NCBI GenBank assembly: GCA_035309005.1
Contig: DATGFP010000015.1
Location: 101,897 to 165,896, forward strand
Direction: 5' to 3'
Source: DATARH01 sp035309005
Lineage (GTDB): Bacteria; Pseudomonadota; Alphaproteobacteria; ATCC43930; CGMCC-115725
Length of the DNA stretch: 64,000 nucleotides
Of this stretch, positions 35,180 through 43,448 are shown in pieces. Below the pieces are notes generated by a model. It worked only from the letters and a program-made list of their open reading frames with translations, ran no database searches and was not told where the DNA came from. Made by a program: the position numbers and the translations under genes. Position 1 is the first letter of the stretch. The number at the start of each line of letters is the position of its first letter.

Positions 35180-35944
35180 TCAGGTAATAGCTATCGGAGC
35201 TTGCGGTACTCCGCGCCAGAATTCGGCGTCGTGGCCGAAAAAGATGCGGGCGCCGGCCTGTTCGAGGGCGGCGAGGCGGTCGAGCGAGGCGTGCATCGCG
35301 TCGCGATCGTGGACGAAACGCGGCAGACGCCGCTCGCGCAACGTGCGGCAGAAATAGCAGCTGTCGGCAGCGAGCACGATGTCGCCGCCCGCTAGGCGCA
35401 GCTTCAGGGATTGGTGCCCCGGCGTGTGGCCCTGGGTCGGCAGACAGACGACGGAGCCGTCACCGAACACATCGTGCTCGCCATCGACGAGGCGCAGCTT
35501 GTGGCCGAGGTCGAAATCGCGCGGGTTGAAGCCGCTGCGCGCGGCGCGGTCGGGGTCCATCCCGGTATCCCATTCGCGGCGTTGGACGAGCATCGTCGCG
35601 TTGGGGATCTGTGCGTTGCCGCCGCAATGGTCGAAATGGAAGTGCGAATTGATGATCAGGTCGATCCTCGCCGGGTCGCGGCCGAGCGCGGCGAGGCGCG
35701 CGCCGATCTCCTCACCCGCGCCGTAGTCGAAGGCGAAAAGCCCGGCGATGCGGGCGCCGACCCGCGCGGCCGGATCGTACTGGCAATCGGGGTGCATGCC
35801 GGTGTCGAAGAGGGCTGTCCCCTTCTGGTGCTCGATCAGGTAGGAGGGGATCGGCAGCGTGATCCGGCCCTCGCCGCCTTCCATCAGATGGCCGAAATCG
35901 CCCTCCAGATGGCCGCAGGTCAGGGCGTAGACCTTGAGGCTCAC
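35180..35944 (-). CDS. Metallo-beta-lactamase-fold hydrolase, N-acyl homoserine lactonase-like
   Basis: 254 residues. The zinc motif HFHFDHCGG, then the downstream His and Asp in THGQTPGHQ-like PTQGHTPGHQSLKL and VLAADSCYF, and FFGHD, define an AiiA-type MBL fold. The start TCGHLEGDFGHLMEGGEGRITLPIPSYLIEHQKGTALFDTGMH also matches this subgroup. Known members open homoserine lactones, but many act on other lactones. No signal synthase is nearby. Its ATG overlaps the stop of the cysteine dioxygenase-like gene (ATGA), so the two are coupled. Confidence 0.85.
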   Translation of the reverse strand: MSLKVYALTCGHLEGDFGHLMEGGEGRITLPIPSYLIEHQKGTALFDTGMHPDCQYDPAARVGARIAGLFAFDYGAGEEIGARLAALGRDPARIDLIINSHFHFDHCGGNAQIPNATMLVQRREWDTGMDPDRAARSGFNPRDFDLGHKLRLVDGEHDVFGDGSVVCLPTQGHTPGHQSLKLRLAGGDIVLAADSCYFCRTLRERRLPRFVHDRDAMHASLDRLAALEQAGARIFFGHDAEFWRGVPQAPIAIT

Positions 35945-36483
35945 GCGTTGGCGTCCTCGAACATGCGGCGGTGCAGCGCGAAATCGTATTCGCGTTCGAG
36001 CAGGTTTTCGGGGTCCCAGTCGCTGCGCTTTGCGCCGTAGAAATCGCCACCGTAGACGTGGATCGCGGCGGTCAGCCGGCCCAACGGATTGGTCACCGAG
36101 TGGATCACGTCGCGGCCCAGCGGTTCGGCGCAGCGTTCGCTCAAAGACTTTGCCCCGGCCGCTTCAATCCGGCCGGCGGCATCGCCCGGCAGGCGGCGCC
36201 AAAAGATGTTGTCCTCGCGCCCCGTATAGACGCCGATCACCGCCCACATCCGATGGTCGTGCGGCATGATGGTCATCCGCTTGCCCCAGACGACGTTGAG
36301 GATCGTCAGCGTGTCCGACTTGTAGAGCGGGCTGACGCCGGCCTGCGCCGGTTCGCCGAGCGCGGCGAGGATTGCGCCAGGGTCCGCATTGGCGCGGGCC
36401 AGCACCTCGCGCGCCGCCTTGTGGCTCGCATCCCCGCGCACCGCGGCGCGGCAGTCCTCGATGAAGCGGTCGAGATCGAACAT
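35941..36483 (-). CDS. Cysteine dioxygenase-like cupin protein
   Basis: 180 residues. The cupin core has PHDHRMWAVIGVYTGREDN, with two likely Fe(II)-binding His residues, and a later His in VIHSVTNPLGRLTAAIHVYGGDFY. The pattern fits the thiol dioxygenase superfamily, though the substrate-binding residues of true CDO are not obvious. It may oxidise another small thiol or amide. It lies between a 2OG/IPNS-type oxygenase gene (12-bp gap) and the lactonase-like gene (ATGA overlap) in one probable operon. Confidence 0.75.
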   Translation of the reverse strand: MFDLDRFIEDCRAAVRGDASHKAAREVLARANADPGAILAALGEPAQAGVSPLYKSDTLTILNVVWGKRMTIMPHDHRMWAVIGVYTGREDNIFWRRLPGDAAGRIEAAGAKSLSERCAEPLGRDVIHSVTNPLGRLTAAIHVYGGDFYGAKRSDWDPENLLEREYDFALHRRMFEDANA

Positions 36484-36495
36484 TCTTCCTCCTGC

Positions 36496-37572
36496 CTATT
36501 CGGCCGCGGCCACCTGCGCTGCCGCATCCGAGCGGTGGCCCTTTTGATGGAAATAATTGGCCCGGTAGAATTCGAGGACAAGGTCGCGATAGAGCGCCGG
36601 CGGATAGCGCGCCGGGTTGTCGGCCGAGACACAACTCGGCAGGCATTCGATGACGCCGTCGACATTGGGGCTGTGGAAATAGGCGATCGAATAGCGGTCG
36701 GTGCCGCTGTCGTTGAGAACGCCGTGCGGGGTCGAGAGAAAGCGGTCGTTCGACCAGCGCCGCATGATGTTGCCGAGGTTGATCAGGAAGGTGCCGGGGA
36801 TGACCGGCGGCGCAAACCACTCGCCCCCCATTTGTCCATTTGGCGGCAGCCGCACCGCGAGGCCCGGCACGTCGGTGCGGGCCAGCGCCGTCATGAAGCT
36901 GTTATCGGTATGCGGCGCCTGGCCGAACAGATTGTCCTCGCCGGCGTCCTGCGGCGGATAGTGTAAAAACCGCAGGTTGGCATGCCCCTCATTGGCAAAG
37001 AATGGCGCGAAGAAATCTGCCGGCATGTCGAGCGCGGCCGCGAAAACCGGCAGCATTCGGTCGCACATCGCGCCGAGCGCGCGGAAATACGCCACCATGT
37101 CGCGCCGCATCTCGGCAATCCCCTCGAACGTCTCGGGCGGCCATTGGTTACGGCCGCGGAGCGGTGTGCGGGCGATGACGTCGGGGTGATCGGGGCCGCG
37201 GTCGTGGCTGATGAAAAAACTCTCGTTGCGGTTCGGGCGGGTGGCCTTGTGCACGGTTGAGGCACCCTGCACCGAGGCGTCGATCGGCAGATAACCGATA
37301 TTGTTCTCGTTGAGCCGCAGCCTCAGCTTTTCCTCGAGCGGCAACGCGTGAAAGCGCCGCGAAGCGGCGAAGGCGGCGTCGATCATCGCCTCGTCGACGC
37401 CGTGGCCCGCGGCGTAGAAGAACCCGACATTCTCGCAGGCATGGGAGACCGCCGGCGCGAGCCTTTCGAGCGCGGTCGGTGCGCCCGCGAACACCGGGGC
37501 GAAATCGATGACCGGGATCTGAGCCGCCGCGGCGGCGTAATCCCTGACCCCGAATTCTTTGAACAGATCCAT
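36496..37572 (-). CDS. Isopenicillin N synthase-family Fe(II)/2-oxoglutarate oxygenase
   Basis: 358 residues of the DIOX_N plus 2OG-FeII_Oxy type. The N-terminal domain has IPVIDFAPVFAG and GFFYAAGHGVDEAMI. The catalytic domain carries the iron triad in APHTDNSFMTAL (His, Asp) and STPHGVLND (His), and the co-substrate Arg in DRYSIAYF. Substrates in this group are very diverse and cannot be read from sequence. It is the first gene of a three-gene minus-strand group with two metal-dependent neighbours. Confidence 0.87.
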   Translation of the reverse strand: MDLFKEFGVRDYAAAAAQIPVIDFAPVFAGAPTALERLAPAVSHACENVGFFYAAGHGVDEAMIDAAFAASRRFHALPLEEKLRLRLNENNIGYLPIDASVQGASTVHKATRPNRNESFFISHDRGPDHPDVIARTPLRGRNQWPPETFEGIAEMRRDMVAYFRALGAMCDRMLPVFAAALDMPADFFAPFFANEGHANLRFLHYPPQDAGEDNLFGQAPHTDNSFMTALARTDVPGLAVRLPPNGQMGGEWFAPPVIPGTFLINLGNIMRRWSNDRFLSTPHGVLNDSGTDRYSIAYFHSPNVDGVIECLPSCVSADNPARYPPALYRDLVLEFYRANYFHQKGHRSDAAAQVAAAE

Positions 37573-37963
37573 AGCGCCCTCCTGCCTCGCCGGTGCGAAC
37601 TATAGACCGCCGCGCCGCCGCCGTTCCAGTCGGCGCGCGATCGCGTCCATCAGGGCGGGTTGCCGGATCGAATTGTTGCTAACGGATCGAAGATCGCTGA
37701 AACCGTCGCGCCCGCCACCTAGGATCGACGATCCGGCGCCGCTCGCGCTCGCGATGCTGAAACGATTCGTCGAACGACCACACATCGCCGGGCGCGATCC
37801 CGGTTGAGCTCGCGGCAAGGTTCGCGGCCGAACGTGCGGCGGTGCGAGGAAGCGCTAATGGCGTCGAGGGCGTCTGGGACCATCTGTCCGGGCCGTTAGG
37901 GGAGCCACGCAAGCGCCGCCAGGAAGGCCCTGAAGCGGCGGCAGGCGTGATGCGCCAGCGCCC
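37573..37963. other. No gene seen
   Basis: About 390 bp between the oxygenase gene and a small gene. Short open frames on both strands lack ribosome binding sites and recognisable products. I see no RNA gene or strong hairpin. The promoter of the oxygenase group probably lies at its left edge. Confidence 0.4.
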
Positions 37964-38164
37964 CTAGGATGCGAGAAGTTGCTGGTGGCTGCGCATCTTC
38001 GCCAGCCGCGCTGCCTCTCGGGCGGCGTCATATGTTCGCAGGGCAGCGCGGTCCGCCTCGGCGACGCTGGCGCGCGTCGGCACCACGCAGGCCGTTGGGC
38101 AGCGGGTGATGCTTTTGCGGCTGAGGAACTCCTGCAGGGCTGTCGTATAGTCATTCTCGGACAT
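37964..38164 (-). CDS. Small conserved hypothetical protein
   Basis: A 66-residue protein; the second of two adjacent ATGs is used. The sequence LQEFLSRKSITRCPTACVVPTRASVAEADRAALRTYDAAREAARL matches a small soluble protein seen often in Bradyrhizobium-like alphaproteobacteria. The CPTAC pair could bind a metal or form a disulphide. Function unknown. Confidence 0.68.
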   Translation of the reverse strand: MSENDYTTALQEFLSRKSITRCPTACVVPTRASVAEADRAALRTYDAAREAARLAKMRSHQQLLAS

Positions 38165-38347
38165 CACAGCGGCTCTCCTATTGCCTGAGCGCTGGGCATG
38201 TTCATAACGCCGAATTGGTTAACGGCGGGTTTCGCGAGGCGCCCGTGGCCGCGGGCAAACAAGGGCTCGCCAGGGGCTCCTGTTTTTCGCGATTGTTCTT
38301 CGTTATTATTTTATCTAAGAGAGCAAGGCGAGTGCGAAGGAGCGGCC

Positions 38348-39181
38348 TTGGCCAACCCGGAGTTCATGGTTCGGTTTTGGGGGGTGCGCGGCAGCATCGC
38401 TTGCCCCGGTCCTGGAACCATGCGGTATGGTGGCAACACCTCGTGCGTCGAGGTTCGTTGCGGCGGCCAATTGTTTATCTTCGACTGCGGCTCCGGCGTG
38501 CGCCTGCTCGGCAACGAGCTGACGAAGGACGGCCACCCGCACAATTTCGACCTGTTTTATACCCACACCCATCTCGACCATTGCCACGGGCTGCCGTTCT
38601 TCGCGCCATGCTATGACGCGCGCAACCGCATCCGCGTGTGGGCCGGTCATTTGAAACCCGATGCCGGGATCGAGGGCGTCCTCGGCAAGATGATGGCGCC
38701 GCCATTGTTTCCGATTCCGATGGATATTTTTGCCGCAAAGCTCGAATTCCACGATTTTATGGCCGGCGAACTGCTGCGGCCGCATCCCGGCATTGTGCTG
38801 CGCACCGGGCTGCTCAACCATCCGAACCGCGCGACCGGCTACCGTCTCGAGCACGACGGTAAGGCGGTCGCCTACATCACCGATACCGAGCACGACCCGG
38901 GCAACCCGGACCGCAATGTGCTGCAGCTTGTCGACCGCGCCGACGTGATGATCTACGACTGCACCTATACCGACGACGAGTACCCGGCGCATCGTCATTG
39001 GGGTCACTCGACGTGGCAGGAGGGCGTGCGCCTGGCCAATGCCGCGCAAGTCAAAACCCTTGTCTTGTTCCACCACGATCCCGACCACGACGACGACTTC
39101 ATGGACCGGGTCGCGACCGAAGCCGCAGCCGCCCGCCCCGGCACGCTCGTCGCGCATGAGGGCTTGGTGGTGAAGTTATAA
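38348..39181 (+). CDS. MBL-fold metallohydrolase (RNase Z / phosphodiesterase-like)
   Basis: 277 residues from a TTG at 38348, which has AAGGAG 6 nt upstream; the ATG at 38366 is the alternative. The start VRFWGVRGSIACPGPGTMRYGGNTSCVEV is diagnostic of a widespread MBL subgroup. Zinc ligands are in YTHTHLDHCHGLPFF, in the TGLLNHPNRATGYRL block, and in VAYITDTEHDPG. The subgroup is related to phosphorylcholine esterase and RNase Z; the physiological substrate is unknown. It converges on the permease genes. Confidence 0.88.
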   Translation: MANPEFMVRFWGVRGSIACPGPGTMRYGGNTSCVEVRCGGQLFIFDCGSGVRLLGNELTKDGHPHNFDLFYTHTHLDHCHGLPFFAPCYDARNRIRVWAGHLKPDAGIEGVLGKMMAPPLFPIPMDIFAAKLEFHDFMAGELLRPHPGIVLRTGLLNHPNRATGYRLEHDGKAVAYITDTEHDPGNPDRNVLQLVDRADVMIYDCTYTDDEYPAHRHWGHSTWQEGVRLANAAQVKTLVLFHHDPDHDDDFMDRVATEAAAARPGTLVAHEGLVVKL

Positions 39182-39196
39182 GTCTGGACGAGCGCG

Positions 39197-40411
39197 TTAG
39201 TGATAGGGGTCGGCGGCGTCACGCAGCCCGTCGCCGAGAAAATTGAACGCCAGCACTGTCAGCACAACCGGGATTACCGGCAGCATCAGCCACGGGTAGA
39301 GCGCCACCACGCTGATGTTCTGCGCCTCGTTCAGCAGCACCCCCCAGCTGGTGATCGGCGGCCGCAGGCCGAGGCCGAGAAAAGACAGCGCGGTTTCGCC
39401 GAGGATCATGCTGGGGATGACCAGCGTCGCCGAGGCGATCAGGTGGCTCATGAAGCTTGGCAAGAGGTGGCGCCCAATGATCCGCGCCGGGCTCGCGCCC
39501 ATCAACACCGCCGCGGTGCAGAAATCCTCCTCGCGCAGCGACAAGAGCTTCGAGCGCACGGCGCGGGCGAGGTGCGTCCACTCGATCATGCCGAGAATGA
39601 GGGTGATGCCGAAATAGACGAGGATCGGGCTCCACGTAACCGGCAGCACCGCCGACAGCGCCATCCACAGCGGCAGATGCGGGAAGGATTGGATGACCTC
39701 GATGCCGCGCTGGATCAGCATGTCGGTCCAGCCGCCGTAATAGCCGGCGATGCCGCCGATCAGGATGCCGAGGGTGAAGCTAATCGTGACGCCGATCAGG
39801 CCAACCGTCAGCGAAATGCGGGCGCCGTAAATGATCCGCGACAACAGATCGCGACCCAGCCGGTCGGTCCCCAGGAAAAACAACTGGCCGCCCCGCGCCG
39901 GGCACATGAAGTGCAGATCGCCGGGAATGAGGCCCCAGAAATCGTAGTCGTCGCCGTGGCAAAAGAAGCGAATTGACTGATGCTTGGCCGGGTTTGGCGT
40001 GTAGACGCGCCGCAGGTTGGTCATGTCGAGGTGATAGTCGTAACCGTTGACGAACGGCAGGGCGAGTTGGCCGCCGTCGAGCAGGTGCATGCGCTGCGGC
40101 GGGGCATAGATGAAGTCGGTATGGCGGCTATCGAGCCCGTAGGGCGCAAGGAACTCGCAGAACAGGATCATCACGTAAAAAGCGAGGAGGAGCGCCCCGG
40201 AGGCGACGGCAACCCGGTGCCGGCGCAGCCGCCACCACATCAGCAACAGCGGCGGCGCGCGGTAGAAGCGCTCCTGCGCCGCGGTCATGCGGTCGACGGC
40301 ATACGGGTCGAACGGCGCCCGCGACACGTAATGCGGCATCACCACACTTACCCCGCTCCCGCCCGCCTTGTCGGATGGCACGGGGTCCCCGGTGATGCCG
40401 ATTTCGCTCAT
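39197..40411 (-). CDS. Oligopeptide-type ABC importer permease (OppC/DppC-like)
   Basis: 404 residues from the ATG at 40411, which overlaps the stop of the upstream permease (ATGA). One membrane segment near 75 is followed by a long periplasmic insert (about 95-175), then GTDRLGRDLLSRIIYGARISLTVGL and four or five further segments. The EAA loop is AAVLMGASPARIIGRHLLP. The insert makes it longer than standard DppC (about 300) and resembles YejE-type permeases. It is the last gene of a long coupled run. Confidence 0.9.
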   Translation of the reverse strand: MSEIGITGDPVPSDKAGGSGVSVVMPHYVSRAPFDPYAVDRMTAAQERFYRAPPLLLMWWRLRRHRVAVASGALLLAFYVMILFCEFLAPYGLDSRHTDFIYAPPQRMHLLDGGQLALPFVNGYDYHLDMTNLRRVYTPNPAKHQSIRFFCHGDDYDFWGLIPGDLHFMCPARGGQLFFLGTDRLGRDLLSRIIYGARISLTVGLIGVTISFTLGILIGGIAGYYGGWTDMLIQRGIEVIQSFPHLPLWMALSAVLPVTWSPILVYFGITLILGMIEWTHLARAVRSKLLSLREEDFCTAAVLMGASPARIIGRHLLPSFMSHLIASATLVIPSMILGETALSFLGLGLRPPITSWGVLLNEAQNISVVALYPWLMLPVIPVVLTVLAFNFLGDGLRDAADPYH

Positions 40412-41406
40412 TGTCGGCGTCCGACTTGGAGGCGGATTCGTGGATCGAGCGCCGCCAGCGCGAGATCGGACAGAAAAACCCCGATGACGGTCAAGAACGC
40501 CATGAACATCAGGAACGAACCGGCCAGAAACATATCCTGGCTGCGCAGGGCGTCGAGCAGCATCGGTCCGGTGGTCGGCAGCGACATCACGATGGAGACC
40601 ACCGCGGCCCCGGAAATCACATGCGGCAGCAACGAGCCGATATCCGAGACAAACGGATTGAGCGCCAAGCGCAGTGGATACTTGAACAGCACCTTGAGCG
40701 GCGGCAGGCCCTTGGCGCGCGCGGTGACGACATATTGCTTCTGCAGCTCGTCCAGCAGATTGGCGCGCAGGCGCCGGATCATGCTGGCGGTTCCGGCCGT
40801 GCCGATAACGATGACCGGGATCCAGAGGTGAGCGAACACTGAGACCGCCTTGCCCCAGGACCACGGCCGGTTAACGTAGACCGGGTCCATCAGGCCGCCG
40901 ACCGAAATTCCGAAATAGACATGCGCCAGATAAACCAGGACCAACGCGAGCAAAAAGCTCGGCGTCGCCAACCCCAGGAAGCCAAAAAACGTCAAGAGGT
41001 AATCGCTGGCGCTATATTGATGGGTTGCCGTGTAAACGCCGATCGGAAAAGCAACAATATAAGTAAATAATATCGTGGTGAACGACACTATGAACGTTAG
41101 TAGCAATCGGTCACCGACTACCTTGTTGACAGGCAGATCGTAAAGAAATGAATATCCCATGTCGCCGTGCAGCAGGCCGACCGCCCAATACACGTATTGC
41201 TCCCATAGCGGCTTGTCAAAGCCGTACTGCTGCTTGAGAAAAGCGATCTTGGCGAGATTGGCGTGCTCGCCCTGGCTTTGCAGTTCGGCAATATACGTCG
41301 AGAAATAGTCGCCCGGCGGCAGGTTGATGATGATGAAGATCACGATACTGATCGCGATCAGGGTCGGGATCATGATCAGCAGGCGATGAACCAGATAGCC
41401 GAGCAT
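40408..41406 (-). CDS. Oligopeptide-type ABC importer permease (OppB/DppB-like)
   Basis: 332 residues, six membrane segments. It starts MLGYLVHRLLIMIPTLIAISIVIFIIINLPPGDYF, the standard beginning of DppB/OppB. The EAA loop is YVVTARAKGLPPLKVLFKYPLRLALNP. It pairs with the downstream DppC-like permease to form the membrane channel. A 110-bp gap separates it from the binding-protein gene, the widest gap in this run, and an internal promoter there is possible. Confidence 0.92.
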   Translation of the reverse strand: MLGYLVHRLLIMIPTLIAISIVIFIIINLPPGDYFSTYIAELQSQGEHANLAKIAFLKQQYGFDKPLWEQYVYWAVGLLHGDMGYSFLYDLPVNKVVGDRLLLTFIVSFTTILFTYIVAFPIGVYTATHQYSASDYLLTFFGFLGLATPSFLLALVLVYLAHVYFGISVGGLMDPVYVNRPWSWGKAVSVFAHLWIPVIVIGTAGTASMIRRLRANLLDELQKQYVVTARAKGLPPLKVLFKYPLRLALNPFVSDIGSLLPHVISGAAVVSIVMSLPTTGPMLLDALRSQDMFLAGSFLMFMAFLTVIGVFLSDLALAALDPRIRLQVGRRQ

Positions 41407-41516
41407 CGAGCGCCGCTTTCCTTATCGCCGTGGCGCCGAAGCGGGCGAACGGCGTCGCTCGGCCAATATCGATGGGTTGCCGGGTTGCCGGCCAGCGCGA
41501 TTTGATCGGCGGGCCA

Positions 41517-43442
41517 TCATCGGCGCTCGCCGGTTAGCGACGCGGAGGCCGATGGCGCCGCGCGGCGATCGAACCAGAAGCCGTCCGGCTTGTAGATGCC
41601 GAACTGCGCTCCGGGGTCCCAGTTGAACATCCCGGCCGTGGGAACGTTGCGCAGCCGATCGCTGACCACCACCGGCTGCTGCACCCCGGCAACGGTGCCG
41701 ATCGAATAGACCTGTTCGGCCCAGATCCCCAGCATCTCGTGCCAGATTTGCGCATGCTCCTCCGCCGTCGTCGCGCCGAGCCACGAACTGTAAAGATCTT
41801 TGAGCCGTACCGCCTCTGGCCGGTCGGGAGGCTCGCCCGCCTCTCCCTTGGTTTCCATATACTGGCCCCATTTCGGCCATTCGAGCTGCTGTTGGCTGGT
41901 CGGGGCGAATTCCGCCGGAGACATGTCGGCGGTCGCGAGGCCGTTCTCGATCCCCTTGTCGAGCGACATTAGCGTCTGCCCGGAAAACACCCGCCGGCGG
42001 AACAGGGTCAGCTGCATAGGTCGCGAAAACAGCCTGATGCCGATCTTTCGCCAGGAATCGCGAATGAGTTCGAGTACATCCGATTTTTCCGAGGACTCTC
42101 CGGAATCCTCGACCACGATGTCGAGCGGGCGTCCGTCCGGCAGTTGGCGCAACCCATCATCGGCGCGCTTGAGGCCGATTTCATCGAGCAGTCGATTGGC
42201 CGCGGCGATATCATAGGACGCCCAGGCCGCGCGATATTTCGGGCGGTAGAGCGGGCTCTGCGGCAGCACTGTGTTCTGTCCTTCGAGCGCCAGCCCGAAA
42301 TAGATCACCTCGTTAAGCTCGTGGCGGTCGATGGCGAGTGACAGGGCGCGGCGAAACCGTACATCGCGCAACAGATCGCGCCACGCCTTGTCATCGACAT
42401 CGAGATTGGGGTAGAGCGCGAGCTGGCTGCCGGGACCGGTGCGCCACAGCCGCACCTTGTAATCGTTCGCCGCCTCGCCAGCCTTGAGGAACGTATAGTC
42501 GTCGAAGCTCAGATAGCGGGCCTGAAGGTCGCTCTCTCCGGCGCCGGTCTTGGCCGGGATGATGCGGCTGTTGGCGATCGAGAGGACCACCCGGTCGATA
42601 TACGGCAGCTGGTGGCCGGCGCCGTCAACGCGATAATAGTACGGATTTCTCTCGAAGACGATGCGGTCTGCCGGTAGCGTGGTCTTCAGTATCCAGGGAT
42701 CGAGCGACGGCAGGTCTGGGTTGTCGTCGCGGTACATCGCCCCTAGCTTGTTGTGCAGCACAGCCCAGTTGCGGACGCTCGCCTGCTTGACGAGCTTCGC
42801 AACAATCGCTTTGTCGGTATATTTCGGGTTGAACTGTTTCAAGTAATGGGATGGGCAATAAATGAACAGCGGGTCAGGCCCGGCCAGCGCCGGCAGGAAT
42901 AGCGGGTTGGGGCGCGACCAGGCGTAGCGGACGGTCTCCGGGTCCAGCACCTCGAAACGCGGCTTCTCGCCGTTCGGTAATAGCGCCACCGGCAGCCCGG
43001 AGGGCGACAGCATTGCATTCTGCGCGACGTCCTCGAACCAATAGCGGAAATCCTCCGCCGTGAAGGGCTGGCCGTCCGACCATTTGTGTCCAGGGCGCAA
43101 GTGCAGCGTGAAGATGCGTCCATCCTCGACATCGAGCCGCTCGAGAATGTCGGGCACCAGAGCCAAAGCCGGCGTATAGGCGACGAGCCGGGCGTAGCCG
43201 TAGACGGTCATCAGCCGCGTGTCCTTGGGGCTCGCCATCAGTGTGCGCAGTTCGCCTCCGGGCCGGCCGATGGTTTCGAGCTCGGCCAGCGCCGGATCGC
43301 GCGGCACCCGTTCCGCCACCGGCGGCAGCTTGCCGGCCGCTACCGCCCCGACAAAAAACGGCGTTTCTTGCAACGCGGCGCGCGCCGGGCCTGATCCAGC
43401 GATCAGCAGAACCAGCATGCTAGCGATGGCGGCGCGCAACAT
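41517..43442 (-). CDS. ABC importer extracellular solute-binding protein, family 5
   Basis: A 641-residue periplasmic or lipid-attached binding protein with a signal peptide (AAIASMLVLLIAGSGPARA). Family motifs are LRPGHKWSDGQPFTAEDFRYWFED, ADRIVFERNPYYYRVD, and RRALSLAIDRHELNEVIYFGLA. It is longer than DppA/OppA (about 530) and closer to YejA, which handles microcin C-like peptides. The cargo cannot be predicted. It starts 6 bp after the ATPase stop. Confidence 0.92.
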   Translation of the reverse strand: MLRAAIASMLVLLIAGSGPARAALQETPFFVGAVAAGKLPPVAERVPRDPALAELETIGRPGGELRTLMASPKDTRLMTVYGYARLVAYTPALALVPDILERLDVEDGRIFTLHLRPGHKWSDGQPFTAEDFRYWFEDVAQNAMLSPSGLPVALLPNGEKPRFEVLDPETVRYAWSRPNPLFLPALAGPDPLFIYCPSHYLKQFNPKYTDKAIVAKLVKQASVRNWAVLHNKLGAMYRDDNPDLPSLDPWILKTTLPADRIVFERNPYYYRVDGAGHQLPYIDRVVLSIANSRIIPAKTGAGESDLQARYLSFDDYTFLKAGEAANDYKVRLWRTGPGSQLALYPNLDVDDKAWRDLLRDVRFRRALSLAIDRHELNEVIYFGLALEGQNTVLPQSPLYRPKYRAAWASYDIAAANRLLDEIGLKRADDGLRQLPDGRPLDIVVEDSGESSEKSDVLELIRDSWRKIGIRLFSRPMQLTLFRRRVFSGQTLMSLDKGIENGLATADMSPAEFAPTSQQQLEWPKWGQYMETKGEAGEPPDRPEAVRLKDLYSSWLGATTAEEHAQIWHEMLGIWAEQVYSIGTVAGVQQPVVVSDRLRNVPTAGMFNWDPGAQFGIYKPDGFWFDRRAAPSASASLTGERR

Positions 43443-43448
43443 CGGCCC

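Noticed and set aside
35180..35944. Proof of a quorum-sensing locus
   Set aside because: The hydrolase resembles AiiA, but there is no LuxI/LuxR or RpfF nearby and the neighbours are oxygenases.
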